The notes: generated from the sequence alone by a model not told the origin. DNA of 35,126 nt from Caulobacterales bacterium 32-69-10 (GCA_002280485.1 NCED01000018.1:1-35126); one strand, 5' to 3'; positions 8,418-18,247 are shown, counted from the first letter of the stretch. Numbers and translations are program-made.

Positions 8418-8848
8418 GCCTCGACGGGGCCTACGACGACGCCAACATCTTCGCCAAGATGATCCGGGGCGAGGCGCCCTGCGCCAAGGTCTACGAGGAC
8501 GACGCGGTCCTGGCCTTCCTCGACCTGTTCCCCCAGAGCCGCGGCCACACCCTGGTGATCTCCAAGACCGCCCAGGCCCGCAACCTGCTCGACGTCGAGC
8601 CGGCCGCGCTGGAGGCCCTCATCCTCGGCGTGCAGAAGGTCGCCCAGGGCGTGCGCGCGGCCCTGAAGCCGGACGGGATCGTCCTGACCCAGTTCAACGG
8701 CGCCCAGGCCGGCCAGACCGTCTACCACCTGCACTTCCACATCATCCCCCGCTACGAGGGCGTGGCGCTCGCCGGCCACGGCGGCGCGCGCATGGCCGAC
8801 ACGGTGGAGCTGGCCGAACTGGCGAAGGAGATCGGGGCTCGCATTTAA
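8414..8848 (+). CDS. HIT-family nucleotide-binding protein
   Basis: A 144-residue histidine-triad protein of the HINT/HinT branch. The triad is HLHFHII (His-x-His-x-His) near residue 105; the last histidine forms the transient nucleotidyl intermediate. FAKMIRGEAPCAKVYEDD at the N-terminus and FLDLFPQSRGHTLVISK are standard for the family. Likely activity is hydrolysis of nucleoside phosphoramidates or related nucleotide conjugates. GGGAGAG precedes the ATG, which overlaps the stop of the acyltransferase gene (ATGA). It is the last gene of the four-gene coupled operon and is followed by an inverted repeat that may end the transcript. Confidence 0.93.
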   Translation: MSLDGAYDDANIFAKMIRGEAPCAKVYEDDAVLAFLDLFPQSRGHTLVISKTAQARNLLDVEPAALEALILGVQKVAQGVRAALKPDGIVLTQFNGAQAGQTVYHLHFHIIPRYEGVALAGHGGARMADTVELAELAKEIGARI

Positions 8849-8850
8849 TC

Positions 8851-8985
8851 CGTCATCCTCGGGCGAAGCGCAGCGGAGACCCGAGGACCCAGCAAGCGGT
8901 GCGGCGAAGCTGGGTGTGCGACGGCGAAGGTGGGGCTGCTGGGTCCTCGGGTCTGCGGCGCTTCGCGCCTCCGCCGAGGATGACG
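8851..8985. repeat. Intergenic inverted repeat (CGTCATCCTCGG type)
   Basis: The left arm begins CGTCATCCTCGGGCGAAGCG and contains GACCCGAGGACCCAGCA (to 8894). The right arm (8937-8985) reads TGCTGGGTCCTCGGGTCT and ends CCGAGGATGACG, the reverse complement. About 42 bases lie between the arms. This type of element, reading CGTCATCCTCGG, is common between alphaproteobacterial genes. It lies between two convergent genes and could form a bidirectional transcription stop. Confidence 0.75.
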
Positions 8986-8989
8986 ATTT

Positions 8990-10021
8990 TCACCTGAACG
9001 CCACCGCCACCCCCGGCCGCACCCCGCGCGCCAGTTCGCGCGCGTCCCAGTTGGTCAGGCGCACGCAGCCGCGGCCCGCCGGCTTGCCGATCCCCGCCGG
9101 GTCGGGGGCGCCCTGGATGCCGCAGCCGGGGGCGGACAGGCCGATCCACACCACGCCCACCGGGCTGTTGGGTCCAGCCGGCATGACGGTGGGGCCGCGC
9201 ACCGGGCCGCCCAGCGTGATCTGGCCGGTCTGGTAGTCGTAGTTGGGCTGGGCCTCGATGGTCTCGACGGCGAACAGGCCCTTCGGCGGCCGGCTCTGCA
9301 GGCTGCCGACGGTGGCGGGATAGGCGGCGAGCAGATCGCCCCTCGCCCCGAAGGCGCGCACCAGGTTCAGCACCGAGTCGACCTCGACCCGGTAGATGTC
9401 GGCCCCGAGGTCGTCGCTGCCCCGGTCGGCCACCAGCACCGTCTCCCCCGGCAGCAGGGTCGCGCCCGGGTTCAGGGCCATCAGCAGGGCCGGGTCCATG
9501 TGGAAGGCCTCGGCGAGCGCCTCGGCCGGGGTGGCGTAGCCGAGGAGATTGAGCCGCGCCATGGCCGCCAGGTCGCCCGGGACGGGGGTGAAGGGCCCCG
9601 CCACGTCGTCGGCGTCGATGGTGTAGGCGCGCAGGACGGCGCGCGGATCGGCCATGGTCAGCTTGGCCCACACCGCCTTGTCGAGGGCGGCCTCGCCGCG
9701 CATGCCGTTGGCCTGGCGATAGGCCATCAGGGCGTGGCGCAGGTTCTCGTCGAAGCGGCCGTCGATCAGGCCGGGCGAGAAGCGCGCGCGGTCGAGCAGC
9801 ACCTCCAGCTTCAGCATGGCGGGGGAATAGCCCGCCTTGGGCGCGGGGGCGTCCTTGGCGGGCTCGGCCTCGAACTCCGCGTCGTTGATCGGGCGCGCCG
9901 CCTGCTCCAGGGCCGTGGCCGGAGCGTCTGGGCTCGTCCTGCCGCAGGCGGCGAGGCCGGCGGCGGCCAGGGCCAGGGTGAACAGTCCGGCCAGTACTCT
10001 TAGACGCTTCAGCAAAATCAC
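8990..10021 (-). CDS. L,D-transpeptidase-like lipoprotein lacking the usual histidines
   Basis: A 343-residue envelope protein. It has a lipoprotein signal peptide (lipobox LAAC, Cys near 25), a peptidoglycan-binding-like segment (about 65-120), and a C-terminal YkuD/ErfK domain. L,D-transpeptidases make 3-3 crosslinks or attach proteins to peptidoglycan. The domain is clear (GPTVMPAGPNSPVGVVWIGL, CVRLTNWDARELA) and the catalytic cysteine is kept. However, the usual IHGT is IQGA and the usual SHGC is GRGC, so both conserved histidines are replaced; the DNA reads CAG and CGC at these codons. It may be inactive, have altered chemistry, or bind peptidoglycan only. Start is GTG 10021 or TTG 10015; GGAAGG spacing favours the second. 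Confidence 0.85.
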   Translation of the reverse strand: MILLKRLRVLAGLFTLALAAAGLAACGRTSPDAPATALEQAARPINDAEFEAEPAKDAPAPKAGYSPAMLKLEVLLDRARFSPGLIDGRFDENLRHALMAYRQANGMRGEAALDKAVWAKLTMADPRAVLRAYTIDADDVAGPFTPVPGDLAAMARLNLLGYATPAEALAEAFHMDPALLMALNPGATLLPGETVLVADRGSDDLGADIYRVEVDSVLNLVRAFGARGDLLAAYPATVGSLQSRPPKGLFAVETIEAQPNYDYQTGQITLGGPVRGPTVMPAGPNSPVGVVWIGLSAPGCGIQGAPDPAGIGKPAGRGCVRLTNWDARELARGVRPGVAVAFR

Positions 10022-10067
10022 CGACCTTCCGACGCCGAACGCCCCCGGACGCCAGGGGCCGGACGTG

Positions 10068-10112
10068 AAAAAGGGGCGGACGGCCTGTTCCTGAGAACGG
10101 CCGTCCGCCCCC
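10068..10112 (-). terminator. Rho-independent terminator of clpA
   Basis: A 13-bp GC stem (10073-10085 with 10099-10111) is topped by a second GTTC/GAAC pairing with a CTGA loop. Reading on the minus strand it is followed by five T residues (10072-10068). It lies 21 bases after the clpA stop and upstream of the L,D-transpeptidase-like gene, so the two are separate transcription units. Confidence 0.88.
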
Positions 10113-10132
10113 TCTCTTTAGGGGCCGATTCC

Positions 10133-12511
<2,379 letters not shown>

Positions 12512-12522
12512 GGAAGAACCTC

Positions 12523-12852
12523 TCAATCCTTTTCCATAGTGCACTGCAGGGGGTGCTGATGCCTGCGAGCCGTATCCACCACCTGGGCGACCTTGGTTTC
12601 GGCCACTTCGTAGGTGAACACCCCGCACACGCCCACGCCGTGCTGATGAACATGTAACATGATCCGCGTGGCTTCTTCGCGAGACTTGTTGAAGAAGCGT
12701 TCGAGCACGTAGACCACGAACTCCATAGGTGTGTAGTCGTCGTTCAGGATAAGTACGCGATACAGCGCCGGCCGCTGGGTCTTGGTCTTGACCTGCGTTA
12801 CGACCGCCGAACCTACGCCATCCCCCTGATCACCTTGCTTCCGCTCGGTCAT
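12523..12852 (-). CDS. clpS: ATP-dependent Clp protease adaptor ClpS
   Basis: A 109-residue adaptor that delivers N-degron substrates (N-terminal Leu, Phe, Tyr, Trp) to ClpA. After a flexible glutamine/glycine N-tail comes the ClpS core [20 protein letters not shown], with the Asn-Asp and Met that line the N-end residue pocket, then [21 protein letters not shown]. It ends [10 protein letters not shown], as in other alphaproteobacterial ClpS proteins. ATG 12852 (MTERK) is preferred; a GTG two codons upstream at 12858 is also possible with the same GGAG. It is the first gene of a clpS-clpA operon, so adaptor and unfoldase are made together. Confidence 0.95.
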   Translation of the reverse strand: MTERKQGDQGDGVGSAVVTQVKTKTQRPALYRVLILNDDYTPMEFVVYVLERFFNKSREEATRIMLHVHQHGVGVCGVFTYEVAETKVAQVVDTARRHQHPLQCTMEKD

Positions 12853-13211
12853 CAACACTTGTCTCCGTCGGGCCGGGAGCGGACCCGGCGAACCATTAGA
12901 TATTGCGACGCGGCGGATTTGAAAGCCCTGTCTGGGCGGCCGCGACGTTTAAACCCGACTTGGCGCCCAAGTTCCCGCCGAAACCATGGCGGAAGGCGCC
13001 TGAACCCCGAGCGTCGTCGCCCGAATGCGTCCCTGGGGGAATCTAGCACCCCCGGACTGAATCGCGCCCAAATAAGCAGCGGCGTCGGCTCGGAGGATAG
13101 GCGAGTCGGATGCGGCGTGTTTCAGTCGCCGCCGCTCGGGCCGTACAGATGGTTCCGGCCGCCCGGAAAACAAGGCCGCGCGAAAAAGCTCGGCGGACGG
13201 GCGAGCTTCGA
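12853..13211. other. Non-coding gap upstream of clpS
   Basis: This 359-base stretch lies between the clpS start and the end of the DUF2332 gene, both on the minus strand. It should hold the clpS-clpA promoter. On the minus strand TTTCAAAT and AATATCTAATGG occur about 15 bases apart near 12900-12925, a weak promoter-like pair. I see no convincing terminator, RNA gene or conserved short protein. Open frames crossing it have no plausible start signals. Confidence 0.5.
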
Positions 13212-14285
13212 TCATCCCCAGCGCACCCAGGCGCCATGCGGGTGGACCACCGCCAGCCGGCGCGTCTCGCCGCCCGGCCACAGGGTGAGCGTCACCTCGA
13301 AACTATACCCCGAGACCGGCCCTGAGGCGGCGACGGGCTCCATGCGCAGCCAGGCGAAGGGCGCGGCCGCAGTCGCCGCCGCGCCGGCGGCCGCGACGGC
13401 GCGGGCCATCCTGTCCTGGGTCGCCGGCGGCGGGTACTGCCAGAACACCGAGTGGTAGAGGACCGTGGCCGTTCCCGGCTGGGGGGACGCGTGCCGCTCC
13501 GCCCATTCCCCCGCGTCGGCGGCCTCCACCCGCACACCGGCGTCGCGAGCCAGGGCGATGGCGGCGCGGACCCGCCGCAGGCGCTCGGCCTGCTCGGCCC
13601 AGACGTAGGAGACCAGCCGCCGGGCGGCGGCCGGATCGGCGAGGTCGATGGGGGCTTGGTCGCAGGCCCGCCGCTCCACGACGCGGACCTCGGCGTCCAG
13701 GGGCGGCGCCGCGCCGCTCCACGCGCCCGCCAGCCGCACCGGCGATGCGGGGTCGCCCCACGCCCCGCCCTCGCCGAGGTCGTATCGGAACCGGTCCCAG
13801 ATCTGGTTCAGGCCGGCGCTGGCGCCCAGCTCCAGGCATCGCAACGGCAGGCCGGTCTGCGCCGCCACGGTCAGGAAACCGCCGAACAGGCAGAACGAGC
13901 GGGCGGCCTCGTTCGTCTGGGGCGGCGAGGCCAGGAAGCGGCCAAGGTGCGCCCCGTGCCGGGCCGCCGCCGCCCGCAGCTGCTCCCGCAGGCGGGCCGG
14001 ATCGGCCGCCGCCGCGCCATGGCCGGGATAGTCCGCGGCCAGGGCCGGCGCGAGGCCCGCCAGGACGAGGTCGTGGAAGCCGGCCAGCAGGCGCAGGGGG
14101 ACCGCGTCGGCCGTCACCTGCTCGAAGCTCGCCCCGGCCCACGGCGCGAGCAGGGCGTCCAGCGGCCCGCCGTTTCCAAGGCCTTCCGCCGCCGCCTCGA
14201 GCACGAGGGCGGAGAAGCCGGCGTTCAGGGCCTTGTTGGCCAGGGCCTGTTCGTTGCAGGCGCGGCGGAGGATGTCATACCCCAT
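13212..14285 (-). CDS. DUF2332 family protein
   Basis: A 357-residue protein of unknown function that I assign to DUF2332 from several family-like stretches: PPQTNEAARS, the central LRCLELGASAGLNQIWDRFRY, and a C-terminal VLYHSVFWQYPP. The ELGASAGLN segment resembles motif I of SAM-dependent methyltransferases, and the later VRVEAADAGEW and VLYHSVFWQY pieces fit the following strands of such a fold, so a methyltransferase-like fold is plausible; this is inference. There is no signal peptide or membrane segment. It is a single gene, with the phasin terminator upstream and the clpS promoter region downstream. Alanine content is high even for this genome. Confidence 0.8.
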   Translation of the reverse strand: MGYDILRRACNEQALANKALNAGFSALVLEAAAEGLGNGGPLDALLAPWAGASFEQVTADAVPLRLLAGFHDLVLAGLAPALAADYPGHGAAAADPARLREQLRAAAARHGAHLGRFLASPPQTNEAARSFCLFGGFLTVAAQTGLPLRCLELGASAGLNQIWDRFRYDLGEGGAWGDPASPVRLAGAWSGAAPPLDAEVRVVERRACDQAPIDLADPAAARRLVSYVWAEQAERLRRVRAAIALARDAGVRVEAADAGEWAERHASPQPGTATVLYHSVFWQYPPPATQDRMARAVAAAGAAATAAAPFAWLRMEPVAASGPVSGYSFEVTLTLWPGGETRRLAVVHPHGAWVRWG

Positions 14286-14317
14286 GCCGGCATGCTGGGG
14301 GATCGCAGGACCCGTCG

Positions 14318-14356
14318 CAACAACAAGAAGGCCCGAGGCGTCAAACGCCTCGGGCC
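14318..14356 (-). terminator. Terminator downstream of the phasin gene
   Basis: A perfect 12-bp stem GGCCCGAGGCGT/ACGCCTCGGGCC with a three-base loop. On the minus strand it is followed by TTCTTGTTGTTG, a T-rich but interrupted tail. It lies about 72 bases beyond the phasin stop and before the DUF2332 gene, separating the two. Confidence 0.75.
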
Positions 14357-14427
14357 CCTTGGAAGCTTAAGCTACCGGTACGCGTACTGACGCCCCCAAC
14401 GCTACGCGGGGCGCTGTACTGAACGGC

Positions 14428-14862
14428 TTAGCGGGCGGCCTGGAACTGCTCGACCATGGTGGTGGCGCGCTCGTTCAGGGGACGCATCGAGTCCTTCACG
14501 GTGTTGGACACCACTTCCGAAGCCCGGGTGAATTCGGCCATGTAGGCTTCCATGGCGGTCTTGGCGTAGGCGGTCTGGAGTTCGACCACTTCCTGCAGGC
14601 TCTTGGCGCTGGCGAGCGCCTTGGCCTGGGCGACCTGGGCTTCGAAGGCGCCCTTGGAATAGGCCACGGCCTGCGCGCCGAGCGCTTCGGCGCCCTTGGC
14701 CGCCGCGGTGACGCTGGCGGTCATGGCTTCCATGTTGCGCTTGCCCTGGGCGTTGGCTTCGTTGAGGGCGGTGAGGGACTTCTCGACGCCTTCCTTGAAC
14801 GCCTGATTGCCGGCGGTGGCGAACTGGTCGACGTTGTTCTTCACGGTGTCCGACGCGGTCAT
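14428..14862 (-). CDS. Phasin family protein
   Basis: A 144-residue, helix-rich, amphipathic protein of the granule-associated phasin family. Phasins coat polyhydroxyalkanoate granules and control their number and size. Visible features are a short N-terminal stretch MTASDTVKNNVDQFATAGNQAF, alanine-rich heptad-like helices in the middle, and the typical C-terminal half with ELQTAYAKTAMEAYMAEFTRASE. No signal peptide and no cysteine. ATG 14862 is chosen because GGAGGA lies 7 bases upstream; a longer open frame back to 15048 runs through the promoter and is rejected. The promoter region contains two palindromes that fit PhaR-type control. No PHA synthase gene is in the window. Confidence 0.88.
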   Translation of the reverse strand: MTASDTVKNNVDQFATAGNQAFKEGVEKSLTALNEANAQGKRNMEAMTASVTAAAKGAEALGAQAVAYSKGAFEAQVAQAKALASAKSLQEVVELQTAYAKTAMEAYMAEFTRASEVVSNTVKDSMRPLNERATTMVEQFQAAR

Positions 14863-14964
14863 GATGGTCTCCTCCAGGTAGGTCCAGATTGTCGCGGACC
14901 TCGGGTGAGTCCGCCGCCGCAAGCTTTGCCGCACCGCAACTCGGGGGGCGCAGGCCGGGCTGCC

Positions 14965-14979
14965 GCCTTGCTGCAAGGC
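14965..14979. promoter_or_regulatory. Palindrome next to the phasin -10 box
   Basis: GCCTTG-CTG-CAAGGC is a perfect 6-bp inverted repeat, placed one base downstream (minus strand) of the -10 box, at or just before the expected transcription start. A repressor bound here would block initiation. It contains the CTGCAA core shared with the upstream palindrome. Confidence 0.5.
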
Positions 14980-14980
14980 C

Positions 14981-15009
14981 TTTATGCCAAAAGCAAAACT
15001 GACGGTCAA
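14981..15009 (-). promoter_or_regulatory. Candidate phasin promoter
   Basis: On the minus strand TTGACC (-35, 15009-15004), a 17-base spacer and CATAAA (-10, 14986-14981) form a good sigma70-type promoter about 120 bases upstream of the phasin ATG. It is bracketed by two palindromes, at 15016-15030 and 14965-14979. Confidence 0.55.
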
Positions 15010-15015
15010 GATTTT

Positions 15016-15030
15016 TTGTGCAGTGCACAA
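15016..15030. promoter_or_regulatory. TTGTGCA-G-TGCACAA palindrome, candidate PhaR operator
   Basis: A perfect 7-bp inverted repeat around a single central base, six bases upstream of the phasin -35 box. PHA-responsive PhaR repressors of alphaproteobacteria bind TGCA-containing palindromes in phasin promoters; the match to that theme is from memory and the exact consensus was not checked. It also lies in the upstream region of the divergent carboxypeptidase gene. Confidence 0.5.
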
Positions 15031-15185
15031 TACGTCACAAAGCTGCAATAAGGCAGCGGCGAAACGCCCCGTCGGGATTCACTCACGGATTGTTTACCCT
15101 CGCGAAACGTTCGGGCTGCGATGCTACCTGTTCGCGTGGCGGCTCGTATCTCCGCCTTGTTTCGCATTCAAACGACGGTTCGCGC

Positions 15186-16754
15186 ATGGCAAAGCCCGCC
15201 CGCCGCCTCTCGCTTTTGTCCTTGTTCCTGGCCGCGGCGGCCATGCTGACGGCGGCTTTCGCGCCGGCGGCGCAGGCGCAAAGCCTCTACAATCAGCCCA
15301 AGTACGCGGCCATCGTGGTGGACGCGGCTTCCGGCGAAGTGCTGTACGCGCGCCGGGCCGACCAGCCGCGCTACCCGGCCTCCATCACCAAGGTGATGAC
15401 GCTCTATCTGGTGTTCGAGGCGCTCGCGACCGGGCGGTTGAAGCTGGACGACCAGGTGGTGATGTCGCGCCATGCGGTCGCCCAGCCGCCGTCCAAGTCC
15501 GGCCTGCGCGCCGGCGAGGTCATCTCGGTGGACACCGCGATGCGCATAACCGCCACGAAGTCGGCCAACGACGTAGCCCTGGCCCTGGCCGAGAAGGTCG
15601 GCGGCAGCGAGGCGCGATTCGCCGCCCTGATGACCCTGCGGGCGCAGGAGCTAGGGATGACCAACACCCGCTTCGTCAATCCGCACGGCCTGCCCGACAA
15701 CCGCCAGATCACCACGGCGCGCGACATCGCCATCCTGTCGCGCGCGGTCATGCGCGACTATCCGCAGTATTATTCCTACTTCAGCCTGCGCAACTACGCC
15801 TTCCGCGGCCAGAATCTGCGCAACCACAACAGCCTGCTGCACAAGATGCCGGGCGTGGACGGCCTGAAGACCGGCTTCACCAACGCCGCCGGTTACAACC
15901 TCGCGGCTTCGGCGGTGCGGGACGGGCGGCGGCTGATCACCGTGGTGCTCGGCGGCCAGTCCACCGCCTCGCGCGACAACAACGTCGAAGAGCTGCTCGA
16001 CGCCGGCTTCGACGTCCTGGCCAAGCGCAAGGCGGGCCATAACATCACCATCGCCGCCAACATGCGCGAGCCCGACGATGTGGCCGGCCCGATCATGCGC
16101 CCCTCCACCGAGATGGGCTCGGCGACGCAAGGCGGCCTGCAGGTCGTGGTCGCCGACGCCTCGCCCGACCCCATCGGCGAAGCCGTCGCCAACTCCTGGC
16201 TCAGCCAGGCGGCGGCCGGCTCGGGCCTGAAGGCCGCCACCGTGGCGCTCAGCAATTCGGACGGCGAAACCGCGGCGCGCACCGAATGCTCCAAGGTCCC
16301 GGTCAAGGAGAGGGTCAAGGCGACCCGCCGGAAGAAGGCCCATACCGTCACCCGCATCAAGACCGTCTGCAAGACGGTGTCCCGCGATCCGGTCCAGGTG
16401 GCCCAGGCCCCCTCTTCCAAGGCCAACCCGCCTAAGGCCGCCGTCGCCGCAGCCTCCAAAAGCGCGGCCGAAAAGGCGGGGCTGCGCCCGGTGAAGGAAG
16501 AGGCCGCAACCGGTCCCGGCGGCTATCGCATCCAGGTCGGCGCCTTCGATTCCAAGGGCGCGGCCCAGCAGCACCTGACCAAGATCAGCAAGCAGTACGG
16601 CAAGGTGGTCTCCGCCGCCTCCAGCCAGGTCCAGCCCGCCAGCAAGGGCGCCTTCCGCGCCCGCTTCAACGGCTTCAGCGCCTCCGGCGCCAAGGCCGCC
16701 TGCGCCGCCCTGGCGGCCAAGGGCGAACGCTGCCTCGTCCTGTCGCCGGGCTGA
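15186..16754 (+). CDS. D-alanyl-D-alanine carboxypeptidase (S11) with C-terminal SPOR domain
   Basis: A 522-residue periplasmic penicillin-binding protein that trims the terminal D-Ala from peptidoglycan stem peptides. A signal peptide ends near AQAQS (about 32). The three penicillin-binding motifs are intact: SITK (66-69, nucleophile Ser66), SAN (126-128) and KTG (228-230). After the catalytic domain (to about 290) comes a long alanine/lysine-rich linker with two cysteines, then a SPOR domain (about 446-522, YRIQVGAFDS), which binds glycan strands stripped of stem peptides at the septum. This predicts action at the division site. The start ATG 15186 begins the signal peptide; 56 further open codons upstream belong to the promoter region. 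Divergent from the phasin gene. Confidence 0.93.
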   Translation: MAKPARRLSLLSLFLAAAAMLTAAFAPAAQAQSLYNQPKYAAIVVDAASGEVLYARRADQPRYPASITKVMTLYLVFEALATGRLKLDDQVVMSRHAVAQPPSKSGLRAGEVISVDTAMRITATKSANDVALALAEKVGGSEARFAALMTLRAQELGMTNTRFVNPHGLPDNRQITTARDIAILSRAVMRDYPQYYSYFSLRNYAFRGQNLRNHNSLLHKMPGVDGLKTGFTNAAGYNLAASAVRDGRRLITVVLGGQSTASRDNNVEELLDAGFDVLAKRKAGHNITIAANMREPDDVAGPIMRPSTEMGSATQGGLQVVVADASPDPIGEAVANSWLSQAAAGSGLKAATVALSNSDGETAARTECSKVPVKERVKATRRKKAHTVTRIKTVCKTVSRDPVQVAQAPSSKANPPKAAVAAASKSAAEKAGLRPVKEEAATGPGGYRIQVGAFDSKGAAQQHLTKISKQYGKVVSAASSQVQPASKGAFRARFNGFSASGAKAACAALAAKGERCLVLSPG

Positions 16755-16760
16755 ACTTAG

Positions 16761-16899
16761 CTCCTCCCCCTCTGGGGGAGGGGGACCATGCGCAGCATGG
16801 TGGAGGGGGCTGCAGGGCGCGACCAGCGAACTTGGCCCGCTTCGCGCCCTGCAGCCCCCTTCCCCGGCCTACGGCCGGTACTTCCCCCAAAGGGGGAAG
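16761..16899. repeat. Intergenic inverted repeat, family with the element at 21706
   Basis: Left arm CTCCTCCCCCTCTGGGGGAG..., then GGTGGAGGGGGCTGCAGGGCGCG; right arm CGCGCCCTGCAGCCCCCTTCCCCGG, then TACTTCCCCCAAAGGGGGAAG. The GGGCTGCAGGGCGCG / CGCGCCCTGCAGCCC parts pair exactly. A small hairpin inside each arm is variable (CCATGCGCAGCATGG; GGCCTACGGCC). The same design recurs at 21706-21850. It lies between the convergent carboxypeptidase and J-domain genes. Confidence 0.8.
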
Positions 16900-16910
16900 A
16901 TCTGAACAGA

Positions 16911-17360
16911 TCACCGCCCCCGCCTGGCCATCACGTCCCGCGCCGCATTGAGCTGGGCCGCCAGCCCCTCCGCGCCGCCGGCGTCGGGATGGACCCGGCG
17001 GATCAGGCGCAGGTAGGCGGCCTGGACCTCCTCGTCGGTGGCCTGGGGCGAGACCCCCAGGATGCTGGCCGCGGCCTCGACCCCCATGTCGCGCGCCGCC
17101 GGGATACGCGTCCCCGTGGCCCCGGCCCGACGGGTGCGGCGCACGCTCATGGTCAGGGACACGCCGATCAGGGCCAGCACCACCGCGGCGGGAATGTTCT
17201 CGCGCACACCGAAGAAGGCCGCGCCCACGAAGGCCAGCATGGCCAGGAAGCCCGCGCCGGGGCGCCAGCTGCGGCGGGCCATGCGGCCGACCGTGCGCAT
17301 GCCGGCGCCGCCGAGCATCAGGCCGAGCAGCAGCACGCATCCGATCAGGATCCAGGTCAT
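16911..17360 (-). CDS. Membrane-anchored J-domain protein
   Basis: A 149-residue protein with an N-terminal membrane helix (MTWILIGCVLLLGLML), a second hydrophobic stretch around 45-75 that probably makes two more short helices, and a C-terminal J-domain (about 93-149). The J-domain keeps the HPD tripeptide (His124-Pro125-Asp126) required to stimulate DnaK-type Hsp70 ATPase. It has no G/F or zinc-finger regions, so it is a type III, membrane-tethered J-protein that would recruit DnaK to the inner membrane. Its ATG overlaps the mipZ stop by 4 bases (ATGA), so it is translated with mipZ. A role in division or in handling MipZ itself is inference from this coupling only. Confidence 0.87.
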   Translation of the reverse strand: MTWILIGCVLLLGLMLGGAGMRTVGRMARRSWRPGAGFLAMLAFVGAAFFGVRENIPAAVVLALIGVSLTMSVRRTRRAGATGTRIPAARDMGVEAAASILGVSPQATDEEVQAAYLRLIRRVHPDAGGAEGLAAQLNAARDVMARRGR

Positions 17361-18247
17361 CCAGCCACAACGGCCAGCGGCTCGATCTCGTTCGGCCCGG
17401 CCTCGTTCGGCGCTGCGCCCTCGATCGGCGCCGCGCCCCCGATGGGCAGCCCCAGCGCCTGCATCACCCCGCGCAGCTCCTGGCGCGCCGCCACGTGGGC
17501 CAGGGACACCGCCACGGGGCGCACGGTGGCCGACAGGTCGGCGATGGTCAGGCCGAAGGGGAACAGCTCGCGATAGATCACCCGGTCGCGCAGGCCCGGA
17601 CCGATGCGGAAACCGACCCGGCGGCTCAGCGCCAGCACCCGCTCGTCGAGGCGCTTGCGATTGCGCGCCTCGGCCGGGGCCAGGCGGTTCCTCAGCACCA
17701 CCCAGTCGACCGAGCTGCGATCGGCCATCATCCGCAGCTTTCGCGCCTCCCACACCGTCTCGGCGTAGAGGCCGGGCTTGGCCAGGTCGAGGGTGACGGG
17801 ATCGACCGTCCCCAACATGTCGAAATCGACGAAGCTGTCGTTCATCGGCGTCACGATCAGGTCGGCCTGGGCGTGCACGGCGCGGCTCAGGGCCGTGTCG
17901 CCGCCGGGGGTGTCGGCGATGACGAAGTCGGCCTGCGCCTTCACGGCCGCGAAGGCGCCCATGAACCGCTCCATGGCCTCGGCCGGCTCGGCGCCCTGCA
18001 ATTCCAGGCCTTGAAGAGGATCGTCCATCGGCATGGGCAGGGGCGTCCCCGCCGCCTCCATCCAGGTGCGGCGGCTGGCGAAGAAGCGCCCGGCGGAGCG
18101 CTGGCGCAGGTCGAGGTCGACCACCGCCACCTTCGCCCCCTGGTGCAGCAGGGCCGTGGCGAGGTGCAGGACGATGGTGGACTTGCCGGCCCCGCCCTTC
18201 TCGTTGCCGACCACGATGACGCGCGGGGTCTTGGATGGGGCGATCAC
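17357..18247 (-). CDS. mipZ: Division-plane positioning ATPase MipZ
   Basis: A 296-residue ParA/MinD-type ATPase. In Caulobacter MipZ forms bipolar gradients by interacting with ParB, and its dimer blocks FtsZ polymerisation so that division occurs at midcell. The deviant Walker A KGGAGKST (17-24), AVVDLDLRQRSAGRFF (switch I region) and VIADTPGGD (Walker B/switch II) are present, and the long stretches NDSFVDFDMLGTVDPVTL and GFRIGPGLRDRVIYRELFPFGLT are characteristic of MipZ. The C-terminus has an extra tail with a repeated GAAP/NEAGPNE pattern. GTG 18247 is chosen because GAGGAG is 6 bases upstream and it gives the standard N-terminus; ATG 18289 would add 14 residues without a ribosome site. 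Confidence 0.95.
   Translation of the reverse strand: MIAPSKTPRVIVVGNEKGGAGKSTIVLHLATALLHQGAKVAVVDLDLRQRSAGRFFASRRTWMEAAGTPLPMPMDDPLQGLELQGAEPAEAMERFMGAFAAVKAQADFVIADTPGGDTALSRAVHAQADLIVTPMNDSFVDFDMLGTVDPVTLDLAKPGLYAETVWEARKLRMMADRSSVDWVVLRNRLAPAEARNRKRLDERVLALSRRVGFRIGPGLRDRVIYRELFPFGLTIADLSATVRPVAVSLAHVAARQELRGVMQALGLPIGGAAPIEGAAPNEAGPNEIEPLAVVAG

Noticed and set aside
12512..12628. A 39-codon extension of clpA into clpS.
   Set aside because: GTG 12511 has a good ribosome site and matches the known ClpA start; the extension is in the clpS coding region in another frame.
14863..15048. A 62-codon upstream extension of the phasin frame.
   Set aside because: It reads through the promoter and both palindromes, while ATG 14862 has a strong GGAGGA and gives a normal phasin N-terminus.
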